Source of the DNA: Pseudonocardia sp. CNS-139
GTDB lineage: Bacteria; Actinomycetota; Actinomycetes; Mycobacteriales; Pseudonocardiaceae
DNA: 64,000 nucleotides
Direction: 5' to 3'
NCBI GenBank assembly: GCA_001942415.1
Contig: MKJX01000206.1
Location: 84,542 to 148,541, forward strand
Under the pieces are notes generated by a model that saw only the letters and a program-made list of their open reading frames with translations, had not been told where the DNA came from and did no database searches. Every line of letters begins with the position of its first letter. Position 1 is the first letter of the stretch. The position numbers were made by a program, and so were the translations under genes. Of the stretch, positions 1 through 10,090 are shown piece by piece.

Positions 1-927
1 CTGCCGCCCGGACCGTCCTTCCGGTGAGGAGGTCTGCGCGCTCCTCGCACCGCGCGGACGGGAGTGGCCGCGCACGGCGAGGACGAGTCGTTCGTCCGGC
101 GCGACGGCTCGCGGTTCCCCATCGCGTGGTGGTCGTCCCCGATCGACCTGCCGTCCGGCCGGGGCGTGGTGATCGCCTTCACCGACGTGACCGAGCGCCG
201 GCGGGCCGAGCGGGCCGCCCGCGACCGGGACGTGGCGACGATCCGCGCGGCCGAGGCCAAGGCGGCGCAGCGCCGGATCATGGAGCAGACCACGCAGATC
301 CGCCGCCAGATCGCGCGCGACCTGCACGACGGTGCGCAGCAGCGGCTCGTCGCGCTGATGGTGAGCCTGGAGTTCGCCCGCACGGAGTCGGGCCCGGCCG
401 GCTCGGAGCTGCGCGCGCTGCTGGACAGCGCCGTCGCCGAGACGCAGGGCGCGATCGACGACCTGCGCGAGCTCGCGGCGGGCCTGCACCCGCCGACCCT
501 GCAGCGCTACGGGCTGACGGCCGCGCTGCAGGGGCTCGCCGACCGGATGCCGCTGCCCAGCCGGATCGAGAGCGGCCTCACCCGACGGCTCTCGGCCTCG
601 GTCGAGGCGAGCGCGTACTTCGCGGTCGCGGAGGCGATGACGAACGCGGTGAAGCACGCGCAGGCGAGCTGCGTGACGATCTCGGTCGGGCAGGCGGGCG
701 ACGCGCTGGACGTCACGGTCGCCGACGACGGGATCGGCGGGGCCCGCATCGGCGCCGGATCCGGGCTGGTGGGCCTCGTCGACCGGATCGGGGCGCACGA
801 CGGGACGGTCGGGGTGGAGTCGCCGCCCGGCGGCGGCACCACCGTGCGCATCCACATCCCGCTCGACCCGCAGGACCGCGTGGCGCAGCCGGTGGTGCCG
901 GGCGGTCAGGTCCTCCGCGAGCCGTAG
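1..927 (+). CDS. Sensor histidine kinase, NarL/DegS type, 5' end outside window
   Basis: Membrane-associated or cytosolic sensor kinase that would phosphorylate a response regulator. Counting from GTG 64, residues 1-50 are the end of a PAS domain (DGSRFP, then FTDVTERRRAE). A HisKA_3 dimerisation domain follows with phospho-acceptor His88 in RDLHDGAQQRLVAL, then a HATPase with N-box EAMTNAVKHA and G-boxes VADDGIGG and GSGLVGLVDR. Bases 2-60 encode PAS-like residues (PSGEEVCALLAP) in another frame, so the gene begins before the window and a one-base shift sits near 60. It ends tail to tail with the LuxR-type regulator, overlapping it by 22 bp, which makes that protein the probable partner. Confidence 0.85.
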
Positions 928-1592
928 GGCGTGCGCTGGTCGCGCAGGTAGGTGAGCACGGCCAGCACGCGGCGGTGCTGGGTGCCGTCGGCGTGCTGCA
1001 GCCCGAGCTTGGCGAAGATGCCGGTGACGTGCCGCTCGACGGCCGGGACGGTGACGAACAGCCGCTCGGCGATCCCCGAGTTGGTGTGCCCCTCGGCCAT
1101 CAACGTGAGCACGTCGTGCTCGCGCGGCGTGAGCTGGGCGACCGGCCCGCGGGCCCGGTGCCGGTTCACGAGCTGGGCGATCACGGCGGGGTCCAGCGCC
1201 GACCCGCCCGCGGCCACCCGGTGCAGCGCGTCGAGAAGGGCCTCGGCGTTGGCGACCTTCTCCTTCAGCAGGTAGCCCACGCCGTCGGGGTGCGTGCCGA
1301 CCAGCTCCAGCGCGTAGTCCGCGTCGAGGAACTGGGACACCACGATGATCCCGACGGACGGCTGTGCGGCCCGCAGCTCCAGGGCGGCGCGCAGGCCGTC
1401 GTCCTCGTTGTCGGGCGGCATCTGGATGTCGACGACCACGACGTCGGGCGCCAGGTCGAGCGCGGCGCGCAGCAGGTCGCGTGCGTCGCCCACGGCGGCC
1501 ACCACCTCGACCCCGCCGCGCTCCAGGATGCGGACGATGCCCTCGCGGACCAGCGCGTGGTCCTCGCCGACGACGACCCGCAGTGCGGCCAC
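906..1592 (-). CDS. LuxR/NarL-family response regulator
   Basis: DNA-binding response regulator, 228 aa from a GTG start at 1592. The receiver domain (about 1-120) has the acidic pair GEDH, phospho-acceptor Asp55 in VVVDIQMPP and the Lys of LLKEK. The C-terminal LuxR helix-turn-helix (about 150-215) reads LTPREHDVLTLMAEGHTNSGIAERL. I chose the GTG because the receiver fold begins immediately after it; the open frame upstream is Pro/Arg-rich and not domain-like. It converges with the histidine kinase gene (overlap 906-927) and probably forms a two-component system with it. The target genes are not evident from the sequence. Confidence 0.88.
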   Translation of the reverse strand: MAALRVVVGEDHALVREGIVRILERGGVEVVAAVGDARDLLRAALDLAPDVVVVDIQMPPDNEDDGLRAALELRAAQPSVGIIVVSQFLDADYALELVGTHPDGVGYLLKEKVANAEALLDALHRVAAGGSALDPAVIAQLVNRHRARGPVAQLTPREHDVLTLMAEGHTNSGIAERLFVTVPAVERHVTGIFAKLGLQHADGTQHRRVLAVLTYLRDQRTPYGSRRT

Positions 1593-1770
1593 CGGCCCAG
1601 GATACGGACGGGGGTGGGTCGTGTCCGTGGGGTTGTCCCCACGTCCGCCGTCGGGGCCGCCTCGCCGCGGTCGTGGTGTCCGCGCAATGGGCCCGGCGGG
1701 CGCGGGGGCGCACCCTGGTCCGGCGGACCTGGGTCCGGCGCAACCGTGAACCGGAAGGAGCGCACATCCC

Positions 1771-2723
1771 ATGACCACGCACATCCTGGAACCCGAGGCG
1801 CAGCAGATCGCGGACGCGACGTCGCAGCCGCCCTTCCTCTACCAGCTGGGTCCCGACGCCGCCCGCAAGGTCCTCGACGACCTGCAGGCGGCGCCGGTCG
1901 AGAAGGTCTCCGTCGCCGAGGACCGGTGGCGCACCGTCCCGGCCGAGGTCGGCGACGTGCGGGTGCGCCTGCTCAAGCCGGAAGGCGTGACCGGCCCGCT
2001 GCCGGTGATCCTCTACGTGCACGGCGGCGGCTGGATCCTGGGCAACTCCGGCACCCACGACCGGCTGGCCCGCGAGCTCGCGGACGGCGCTCGCGCGGCG
2101 CTGGCGTTCGTCGAGTACGACCGCTCGCCCGAGGCCCAGTACCCGGTCGCGATCGAACAGGCGTACGCCACCGCCCGGTGGATCACCGCCGAGGGCGCCG
2201 CCGAGGGCCTCGACCCTGGCCGAATGGCGGTGGCGGGTGACTCGGTCGGCGGGAACATGGCCGCGGCGCTGGCGATCCTGGCCAAGCAGCGCGGCGACGT
2301 GCGGTTCGTGCACCAGTCGCTGTACTACCCGGTCACCGACGCCGGCCAGGACACGCCGAGCTACCGGGAGTTCGCCGACGGCCCGTTCCTCACCGCCGCG
2401 AACATGGCGTGGTTCTGGGACGCCTACCTGCCCGACACCGCGCGCCGCGCCGAGATCACCGCGTCACCGCTGCGGGCCTCGCTCGACGAGCTGGCCGGGC
2501 TGCCGCCGGCGTCGTGATCGTGGACGAGAACGACGTGCTGCGCGACGAGGGCGAGGCCTACGCCGCCAAGCTGCGCCAGGCCGGCGTCCCCACGACCAGC
2601 GTCCGCTACAACGGGATCATCCACGACTTCATGATGCTCAACCCGCTGCGCCCGTCCCGGGCCACCACCGCAGCCGTCGAGCAGGCCGTGCACGTGCTCC
2701 GCACCGCACTCGGCACCCTCTGA
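1771..2723 (+). CDS. Alpha/beta hydrolase, HSL-family esterase (frameshifted)
   Basis: Carboxylic-ester hydrolase of the hormone-sensitive-lipase group, predicted cytosolic. It has the oxyanion motif HGGGW at residues 84-88, nucleophile Ser158 in GDSVGGN, and the acid and base in the downstream piece (DENDVLRDEG, then IIHDFMML). The frame changes near 2508: the first part runs to GLPPA and the second continues VVIVDENDVL, giving about 317 aa in total, normal for the family. A good RBS (GGAAGGAG) precedes ATG 1771. It lies 33 bp before the DUF4331 gene and is probably co-transcribed with it. The natural substrate cannot be told. Confidence 0.85.
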
Positions 2724-2756
2724 GCCAGTCCCTCCGAGCCACCGAAGGACCCATCC

Positions 2757-3779
2757 ATGTCCCATCACCTCGACACCCCGGAGGCGGCCCGCAGCGGGCA
2801 GCTGTTCCTCGACGACCTGTACGTCTTCCCGGGCGAGGACAGCACGGTGTTCGTCATGGACGTCAACTCGGACGTCACCGGCGCCCGCGCCGAGCCCGGC
2901 TTCCACCCGGAGGCCCGCTACGAGTTCCGGATCCACGTCGACGGCGCCGACGCGGAGACCCTCACCTACCGCATCGCGTTCGACCCGCCCGACGCCGACG
3001 GCCGGCAGGCGCTGCGGCTGCACGCGCTCACCGGCGCCGACGCCCGCGACGACGCGGCCACCGGGGACCTCGTGCTGGAGGGCCGGACCGGCGACACCGC
3101 CGGCACCGCCGGCGCGCGGCTGTGGGCTGGCCGCATCGCCGACTCCTTCTACATCGACCTGTCGCTGCTCGCCGTCGTCAACGCCGCGGTGGCGAACGGG
3201 ACCGCCGTCGACCTCTCGCGCTGGGACCCCGCGGCCGCGACGAACAGCTTCGCCGGCACGACCGTCCAGACGATCGTCCTGGAGGTGCCGCACCGGCACC
3301 CCGTGCTGCGGCCCGGCACCCGGATCGGCGTGTGGGCGACCACCAGGCTGGCGACCGACGCCGGCGGGTGGCGCCAGGTCAACCGGGCGGGGCACCCGAT
3401 GATGTGGCCGATCTTCTGGCCGACGGACACCGACTTCGCCAACCCGGCCAACACCCGGCACCCGTCCGAGGACGTCGCCGCCGACGCGCCGTACGTCGCC
3501 GGCCGGGTGGCCGCCGTGGTGGCGGCGACCGGCAGCTCCGGCGAGCCCGAGGCCTACGGGGACCTCGTGGCCGGTGAGCTGTTCCCCGACGTCCTGACCT
3601 ACACCGTCGGCACGCCCGCCACCTATGGGTTCGCCACCCGCAACGGGCGCACCCTCGCCGACAACGCCCCGGAGGTGATGCTGTCCCTCGTCGCCGGCAC
3701 GGCCGTGCCGGCCGGGCTGACCGCGGCCGTGGCGGCCGACCTGCGACGCCCGGAGTTCCCGTACGTCGTGCCCGTGTGA
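2757..3779 (+). CDS. DUF4331 domain protein
   Basis: Intact 340-aa protein of the DUF4331 family, whose function is unknown. The family signature is at the N-terminus: MSHHLDTPEA, then LFLDDLYVFPGEDSTVFVMD. The protein continues with beta-rich segments and a conserved NRAGHPMMWPIFW stretch near residue 210. There is no signal peptide or membrane helix. ATG 2757 follows the esterase stop by 33 bp, so the two probably form a small operon. Members often occur near stress or secretion genes, but nothing here fixes a role. Confidence 0.8.
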   Translation: MSHHLDTPEAARSGQLFLDDLYVFPGEDSTVFVMDVNSDVTGARAEPGFHPEARYEFRIHVDGADAETLTYRIAFDPPDADGRQALRLHALTGADARDDAATGDLVLEGRTGDTAGTAGARLWAGRIADSFYIDLSLLAVVNAAVANGTAVDLSRWDPAAATNSFAGTTVQTIVLEVPHRHPVLRPGTRIGVWATTRLATDAGGWRQVNRAGHPMMWPIFWPTDTDFANPANTRHPSEDVAADAPYVAGRVAAVVAATGSSGEPEAYGDLVAGELFPDVLTYTVGTPATYGFATRNGRTLADNAPEVMLSLVAGTAVPAGLTAAVAADLRRPEFPYVVPV

Positions 3780-3786
3780 GACCGGG

Positions 3787-4475
3787 TCAGTCCCGGCCCA
3801 GGAGGGCCGCGAACGGCGCGTCGAGCCGGTCGGCGCCGGGGCGGCGGGCGCGCAGCACCAGCTCCTTGGCGGCCTGCACGGCCTGGGGCGGGAGCCGGGC
3901 CAGCGTGTGCGCCAGGCCGAGCGCCGCGGGGCGGACGTCGACGGCGGGCAGCACGCGGTTGACCAGCCCGTGCCGGAGCGCGGTCGCGGCGTCGAACCGC
4001 TCGCCCAGCAGCATCCACTCCATCGCGACGGGGTGCGGGGCGAGTGTGTGGGGCGGGGTGTTGACGGGGATGCCCCATCGCACCTCGGGGAGGCTGAACG
4101 TGGCGTGCTCGGCCGCGATCCGCAGGTCGGTGCGCAGCAGCAGGGTGAGGCCGCCGCCGAGGCAGTAGCCGTTGACGGCCGCGACGACCGGCTTCCGCAG
4201 CGCCATGTTCCGGTCCGGCCGGCCCGCCGCCGGTTCCCGGAAGAGCGCGAGCGGGCGCGGCGGGTGCGGGATGGTGTCGCGCAGGTCGCGCCCGTGCAGA
4301 ACGCCCGGTCGCCGGCCCCGGTCAGGAGCACCGCGCGGACGGTGTCGTCGTCGCGGGCCCGGGCCCAGGCGGCGGCGAGGTCGGCGTAGTCCGGGCCGGT
4401 CAGGGCGTTGAGCCGCTCGGGGCGGTTCAGCGTGACGACGAGGACGGGCCCGTCGGCGGCGACGTCAACCGGCAT
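3787..4475 (-). CDS. Enoyl-CoA hydratase/isomerase (frameshifted)
   Basis: Crotonase-fold enzyme acting on acyl-CoA thioesters. The N-terminal part has LVVTLNRPERLNALT and ends at AFCTGA. The rest continues in another frame from about 4283 (MALRKPVVAAVNGYCLGGGLTLLL, then EHATFSLPEVRWGIP). Adding one G at about 4283 restores the oxyanion-loop sequence GADLRD. Restored length is about 230 aa. ATG 4475 overlaps the IclR gene's restored stop by 11 bp, placing this as the last gene of the minus-strand carboxylate operon. It is a paralogue of the intact crotonase at 6923-7696. Confidence 0.85.
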
Positions 4476-5281
4476 CGGCGCTCCCGCCGTCGGGGCCGCC
4501 GCTGTCCGTGCCGCCGTTGTCCGTGCTGCCGAGCGCGTCGGTCAGCTCGGTGCACACGGTGAGCAGCGCGTCGGTCTCGGCGGTGGCGCCTTCCCGGGGC
4601 AGCTGCGCGACGGTGCCGAGGATGCTGATCGCGCGACGATCTCGTCGGCCTGGAACACCGGGGACGCGACGGCGCGCAGGCCGGTCAGGGCCTCGGTGTA
4701 GGCGAGCCGTTCCCGGCGGATCCGGTCGAGGGCCTCGGCGCGTTCGGCGAGCCCCCGCCGGGCGTCCGTGTCGGCGCGCAGGCGGGCCCGCGCGGCCTCG
4801 GAGAACGCGAGGAAGACCTGGCCGGCCGCGGAGTCGTAGGCCGGCAGCCGGGAGCCCTCGCGCACCTTGAGCGACACGAGCTGGTCGGTGTCGTCGTTCT
4901 CCCGGATCACCAGCGGCGCCTCGCCGTCCCAGACCGACAGCATCGCGGTGACGTGGGTGGCGCGCACCAGCCGCGCGAGGTGCGGGCCGGCGAGCTGCGC
5001 GAGGGGCAGCCCGTTGAGCGCCGCGGTGCCCAGCCGGACGACCATCGGGCCGAGGCTGTAGCGCGCGGAGCGCTGGTCGTAGGAGAGCATCCCGGCCTGG
5101 CGCAGGGACACCGCGTAGCGGTGCAGGGTGGCGCGGGCCCAGGGCAGCTGCTCGGCCATCTCGGCCAGGCTGAGGCTGGTCCGGTGGGCGGTGAACAGCG
5201 CCAGCACCGCGACGCTGCGCTCGATGCTGAGGATCGGCTCGACCCCGCGCGTCGCTCCGGTGGCCCCGGCGGCGTCTCCAT
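4465..5281 (-). CDS. IclR-family transcriptional regulator (frameshifted)
   Basis: Repressor/activator with an N-terminal winged helix (SIERSVAVLALF, LSLAEMAEQLPWARATLHRYAVSLRQAGML) and an effector-binding IclR C-terminal domain (YDSAAGQVFLAF, YTEALTGLRAVASPVFQADEIVA). Near 4635 a missing base shifts the frame; restoring it gives AISILGTVAQL and an end at 4465, overlapping the crotonase start. The only good start is ATG 5281, which sits in a TGATG overlap with the ligase but needs another shift near 5260 to join the helix-turn-helix. Its position inside the operon suggests it controls these CoA-ligase and symporter genes in response to an aromatic or carboxylic acid. Confidence 0.8.
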
Positions 5282-6926
5282 CAGGCTCCCGACTCCGTTC
5301 CGCTCGTCCGGCGCGGCGGCGGTCCTCGCGCAGCGTAGAGCCGGTGACGTCGTGCTGGAGGCCGGGCAGGAGGTCGGGCAGCCGGTGCCGCGCGGTCTTC
5401 CCCGCGGGCGTCTTGGGCAGCTCCGCCACCAGGTGCACCTCGCGGGGCACCTTGTAGCCCGCGATCCGCTCCCTGAGGTAGGTGACCAGCTCGTCCGGGG
5501 TGACCCGGGCGCGGCGGCCGGGACGACCGCGGCGACGACCCGCTCGTCCCACCGCGGGTCGGGGACGCCGAACACGGCCGCGTCGGTCACGCCGGGGTGG
5601 GTGACGAGCTGGGCCTCGACCTCCTTGGGGAAGACGTTCTCGCCGGCCGTGCGGATCATCTCCTTGAGCCGTCCCGCGATCCGCAGCAGGCCGTCGGGGC
5701 CCGGCGGCCGAGGTCGGCCGGTGTGCAGCCAGCCGCCGCGGAACGCCTCGGCGGTGGCGGCGGGGTCGTCGAGGTAGCCGGTCATCACGGTCTCGGCGCG
5801 CACGCAGATCTCGCCGACCTCGCCGGGCGCGACGGGGTGCAGCGCCTGGTCGAGCAGCGCGACCGTCACGCCGGGCACCGGGGTGCCGATGCTGTCGAGG
5901 CGGTCGGCCCAGCCGTCGCCGGTGGCGTCCTCGGGCGCAGGTCGTGACGAACGAACCGGCCTCGGTCTGCCCGTACACGTGCTCGACGCGGACGTCGCGG
6001 GCCCCGCGCCCGCCGAACGCCGCGACCGCGCGGGGGACGAGCGCGCTGGGCTCGTAGCTGGCGAACATCAGCCGCCGGAACGCCGAGAGGTCGGTGCGCC
6101 CGAACCGCGGCGACTCCAGCAGCCGCAGCAGCACCAGCGGCACCGCGAAGACCGCCGTGCAGCGGTGGCGCTCCAGCAGCTCCAGCGCGCGGTCGGCGTC
6201 GAACCGCGGCATGAGCACGACCGAGCCGCCGACCAGCAGGTACTGCTTGAGGAAGTCCCAGCCGCCCGTGTGGTAGAGCGGCTGGTAGCCCAGCAGCCGG
6301 TCGTCGGCGCGCACCCCGGAGGCGAGCGCCGCGTTGGCCGCGTCGCCGAGGCTGCGGCGCTGGCTCAGCACGGCGGCCTTGGGCCGGCCGGTCGTGCCGC
6401 TGGTGAAGAGCACGAGGTGCGGGTCGTCCGGGCCGCCGGTGGGCAGCGCGCCGCCGGGGTCGGCCGCCAGCAGGTCGCCCCAGGTGCCGTCCGGCCCGTC
6501 GGCGACCGGCTCGGCGTCCGCCGCGGCCCGGACGAGCGGCGCGTGCCCGGCCGCGGTGAGCACGAGGTCGGGCCGCGTGCGGGCGAGCACGTCGCCCAGC
6601 TCCGCGGCCCGCAGGCGGGTGTTGAGCGGGACGAGCACGGCGCCGATCCGCGCGGTCGCGAGGTACAGCGCGACGACGTCGCGGGCCGGGTCGGCCGCGA
6701 CGGCCACGACACCGCCCCGCCCGACCCCGCGCGCGACGAGGCCGTGCGCGAGCGCCGTCACCCGGGTGGCCAGCGCGCCGTAGGTGTGCTCGCCGGCGTC
6801 GTCGATCACGGCGACCCGGTCCGGGGACCAGGTCGCGTGCGCGGTGACGAGGTCGGCGAGGGTGCGGCCGGCCGCGGGCGACTCGGCGGCGACGGGGACC
6901 CGGTCGCGGAACGCGGTCACGCTCAC
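5281..6926 (-). CDS. AMP-dependent acyl-CoA synthetase/ligase (frameshifted)
   Basis: Class I adenylate-forming enzyme: activates a carboxylic acid with ATP and ligates it to CoA. Motifs in order: P-loop LFTSGTTGRPKAAV, A5-type YGQTEAGSF, LLRIAGRLKEMIRTAGENVFPKEVE, and the A10 lysine region PKTPAGKTARHRL. Frames change near 5937 (one missing C restores PEDATGDGW), near 5700-5720 (an insertion and a deletion that cancel) and near 5520; a last shift near 5340 would give the TGA at 5281. Start GTG 6926 overlaps the crotonase stop (GTGA). About 545 aa when restored. The substrate is not clear; a medium-chain or aromatic acid is possible. Confidence 0.87.
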
Positions 6927-7696
6927 TCCCCGGAGAACTCGGCCGGGCGCCGTTCGGCGAACGCCGCGACGCCCTCGGCGAAGTCACGGCTGTCCTGCAG
7001 CAGCCGCACCATCGCGTCCTCCAGCCGCAGCCCGGCGTCGAGCGGGAGGTCGCCCGAGCGCACGGCCAGCTCCTTCGTGGCCTGCACGGCCAGCGGCGCG
7101 TTCCGGGCGAGCCGCTGCGCCAGCTCGACCGCCGTGGCCAGGACGTCGGGCCCGGGCACGACCCGGTTCACCAGCCCCCAGCGCAGCGCCTGCCGGGCGT
7201 CGACCGGCTCGCCGAGCAGCAGCATCTCCATGGCCAGCGCGTGCGGCAGCTGCTGCGCGAGCCGCTGGGTGCCGCCGCAGCTGGCCAGGATCCCGTGCTT
7301 GACCTCGGGGGTCGCGAACGTCGCGTGCTCGGCCGCCACCCGCAGGTCGGTGGCGAGCATCAGGGTGAGCCCGCCGCCGAGGCAGTAGCCGTTCACCGCG
7401 GCGACCACCGGCTTCCACAGGTTCAGCCCGCGGTCGGGACGCAGTTCCACGCCGGGGTTCCACAGGTCGCGCAGCGGGTGCGGCCGGGGGAGGAAGTCGC
7501 GCAGGTCGGCCCCGGCGCAGAACGCGCGGTCGCCCTCGCCGGTCAGCACCGCGGCGCGCAGCGCGTCGTCGTCGCGGATCTCCAGCCACGCGTCGCGCAG
7601 CGCGTCGAGGGTGGGCATGTCCAGGGTGTTGAGGCGCTCGGGGCGCCGGATGGTGACGACGGCGACGGCACCGTCGCGGTCGAGCGTGATCGCCAT
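6923..7696 (-). CDS. Enoyl-CoA hydratase/isomerase
   Basis: Intact 257-aa crotonase-family protein. It shows VVTIRRPERLNTLD, the first oxyanion loop FCAGADLRDF (about 67-76), the second loop VVAAVNGYCLGGGLTLML (about 97-114), and EHATFATPEVKHGI. The usual length of 255-260 aa is kept. It lies between two acyl-CoA ligases, overlapping the downstream ligase by 4 bp. The order suggests the ligases make a CoA thioester that this enzyme hydrates or isomerises. The catalytic Glu that separates hydratases from other crotonases cannot be assigned without an alignment. Confidence 0.9.
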   Translation of the reverse strand: MAITLDRDGAVAVVTIRRPERLNTLDMPTLDALRDAWLEIRDDDALRAAVLTGEGDRAFCAGADLRDFLPRPHPLRDLWNPGVELRPDRGLNLWKPVVAAVNGYCLGGGLTLMLATDLRVAAEHATFATPEVKHGILASCGGTQRLAQQLPHALAMEMLLLGEPVDARQALRWGLVNRVVPGPDVLATAVELAQRLARNAPLAVQATKELAVRSGDLPLDAGLRLEDAMVRLLQDSRDFAEGVAAFAERRPAEFSGE

Positions 7697-7716
7697 GGGT
7701 CCTTCGTTCTCCTGGT

Positions 7717-9251
7717 TCAGCGGCCGCGGTCGTGCTCGCGGCCGGCGGGTTCGCCGGCGAGTGCGCGCAGCCGGGCCTTCTGCACGCGCTGCGTGGGGGT
7801 GCGCGGCAGGTCGTCGAGGACGACGACGAAGCGCGGCACCATGAACCGCGGCAGCTCCCGCTCCGCGAACGCCGCGACTCGGCCGGGTCGAGCGGCTGTC
7901 CGTCGCGCGGCACCACGAACGCCTTGATGTCGTGCTCGCCCCACTCGGACGGGACGCCGACGACGGCGGCCTCCGCGACGTCCGGGTGGGCCGAGAGCAC
8001 CGCCTCCACCTCGGCGGAGGACACGTTCTCCCCGCGGCGGCGGATCGCGTCGCCGGCCCGGTCGACGAAGTAGTAGTTGCCCTCGGCGTCGCGCCGGCAG
8101 CGGTCGCCGGTGTGGAACCACAGGTTCCGCCACGCCTGGGCCGTCGCCTCGGGCGCGCCGAGGTAACCGGCCATCAGCTCCCACGGGGAGTCGGTGCGCA
8201 CGACGAGCTCGCCCACCTCGCCGTCGGGCACCTCGTGGTCGTGCTCGTCCACGATCCGGCACTCCACGCCGGGCCGGGCCCGCCCGCAGCTCCCCGGCGG
8301 GCCCAGCGACCAGCCGCTGACGATCGGGCAGCTGACCTCGGTCATGTTGAACGCCGTCGTGAGCCGCACGCCGAAGCGGGCCGCGAACCCGTCCCGGTCC
8401 CGGGGGAACGGCGCCACGAACACGTTGCGCAGCGGGTTGTCCGCGTCCCCGGGTCCCGGCGGGACCGACTCCAGGTAACGCGCCGCGCTCCCCGGCAGCA
8501 GCGCGGTCGTCGCCCCGAACCGCCGCACGTCGGGCCAGAAGCCCGACGTGCTGAACCCGTCGCGGGTGATCACCTGCGCGCCGGTGAGCGCCGCCGCGTA
8601 CACCGAGATCTTGCCGCTGACGTGGAACATCGGCAGCGGGACGTACCAGTGGTCGGCCGGGCCGGCGTCGCCGAGCGGGACGCACCACAGCGCGCTGCGG
8701 TGCAGCTGCCGCCACGGGATGAGCACGCCCTTGCTGCGCCCGGTCGTCCCGGAGGTGAAGACGACGGTCGCGATGTCGTGCTCGGCGGGATCGTGCTCGG
8801 CGATCTCCCCGGCGGTCCCCTCGGTGGAGGCTCCCTCCCCGCGGGCGCTGCTGGGGAGCACCGTCGGGGCGCCCGCGGGGAGGGAGTCGAAGCGGTCGGT
8901 CCAGCGCGGGTCGACGACCGCGAGCACCGCGCCGGCGTCCTGCACGACGGCGGCGAGCACGGCGCCGTGGTGCGCGGTGTTGACCGGCACCTCGACCGCG
9001 CCCAGCCGGGCGAGCGCCATCCAGACGGCGATCACGTCCAGGCCGGTGGGCAGCATGGTGAGCACCCGGTCGCCGGGACGGACGCCCGAGCGGTGCACGA
9101 GCGCCATCCACTCCCGCACGCGCGTGTCGAACCCGGCGTTGGTGCACACGGTGCCGTCGACGTCGCGCAGGAAGACCTCGTCGGGGGCGGAGCGGGCGCG
9201 TTCCCGCAGCACGGCGGGCAGCGTGACCGTGACGGTCGGGGAGTCGGTCAT
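7717..9251 (-). CDS. Acyl-CoA synthetase, crotonobetaine/carnitine-CoA ligase-like (frameshifted)
   Basis: Adenylate-forming CoA ligase. It has P-loop VVFTSGTTGRSKGVLIPW, LTTAFNMTEVSCPI in the A5 region, NLWFHTGDRCRRDAEGNYYFVDR, and DAIRRRGENVSSAEVE. The overall pattern is closest to the CaiC-like group, but the substrate is uncertain. The frame changes near 7880; the last 50 residues (AAFAERELPRFMVPRFVVVLDDLPRTPTQRVQKARL) include the A10 lysine. ATG 9251 overlaps the citryl-CoA-lyase-like gene's stop by 4 bp, so translation is coupled. Restored length about 510 aa. Confidence 0.86.
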
Positions 9252-10038
9252 GCGGCCGGGTCCCGGTACGGCGCCGCGGCCTCGGCCGCCGCCCAGATCG
9301 CCGCCGCGGTCGGGCGGGCGCGCTCGTCGGCCAGGTGGCCCACCAGGCCCGCGGCCCTGGCGACGAGCGCGACGCCGCGCGCGGACTGCCACGGCAGGCC
9401 GATCTCCGTGAGCAGCACGCCCGCGGCGCCGTCGACGTTGATCGGCAGCGTGCGTCCGGCGGCCCGTTCCGCGCTCGCCCGGACCAGCTCGAACCGGGCC
9501 CGGGCGACGCCCGCCAGCCCGGCCTGCTCGGCCACCGCGAACAGCCGCGCCGTCCGCGGGTCGCCGTCGGTGTGGGTGGGGTGGCCGAGCCCGGGCACCG
9601 CTCCCCGCGGGCGCGGGCCCGGGCGACGAGCCGGTCGGCGTGCGCGGCGTCGTCCGCCCCCGCCGGCCACTCCTGCAGCAGCCGCGCCGTCCCGTCGAGC
9701 GCGCGGAACCGGTCGCCGCCGCCGAGTCCTGCAGCAGCCGCGCCGTCCCGTCGAGGGCGCGAGGAACCGGTCGCCGCCGCCGAGCAGCCCGGCGGCGACC
9801 GCGCCTGCAGCGCCCCGGGCGCGCCGAGGTCGGTCAGCCGGGCGACGACGGCGGTGGGCGTCAGCCCGTGCTCCGTCAGAGCCACGAGCACGGCGTCGAG
9901 CACCGCCCGCTCGGCCGCGCCGGGCAGCCGGGCGGTCAGCTCCAGGTGGAACAGGTCGGTGAACGACACCTGCCCGACGAGCTGTTCGGCGAGGTCGAGG
10001 CCGCGCACCCGCACGGTGTCGCGGGTGGCCGAACCCAT
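9248..10038 (-). CDS. Citryl-CoA lyase / citrate-synthase-like protein (broken by duplication and frameshifts)
   Basis: Small member of the citrate synthase superfamily, resembling citryl-CoA lyases. The N-terminus has GQVSFTDLFHLELTARLP and the C-terminus VPGLGHPTHTDGDPRTARLFAVAEQAG, then PINVDGAAGVLLTEIGLPW. The His of GLGHPTH and the Asp of NVDGA fit citrate-synthase catalytic positions. The middle holds an imperfect 56/58-bp tandem duplication (9671-9784) and frame changes near 9610 and 9790; one copy alone gives a normal LLGGGDRF...ALDGTARLLQEWP stretch. The start may lie upstream, since a GGAAGGAG at 10082-10089 is too far from ATG 10038. Operon context suggests acyl-CoA or citryl-CoA cleavage. 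Confidence 0.7.
9671..9784. repeat. Imperfect 56/58-bp tandem duplication
   Basis: Bases 9671-9726 and 9727-9784 are near-identical direct repeats, each starting TCCTGCAGCAGCCGCGCCGT. They differ by a C/G change and a 2-bp insertion. The duplication falls inside the citryl-CoA-lyase-like gene and encodes the GGDRF-ALDGTARLLQ segment twice. The frame is lost around it, so it may be an assembly artefact; a true recent duplication would inactivate the gene. Confidence 0.8.
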
Positions 10039-10090
10039 CGTCTGGATCGGCGGGGCGGCGGCGGTCGGGCCGGTCGACGGATCTCCTTCC

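Noticed and set aside
24..2240. Long open frame on the plus strand
   Set aside because: Arg/Pro-rich shadow of the kinase, regulator and esterase genes, which have clear domains in other frames; it has no RBS or motif of its own.
2424..4475. 683-codon minus-strand open frame
   Set aside because: Only its first 80 codons are real (crotonase N-terminus); the rest runs antisense through the DUF4331 gene after a frameshift removes the stop.
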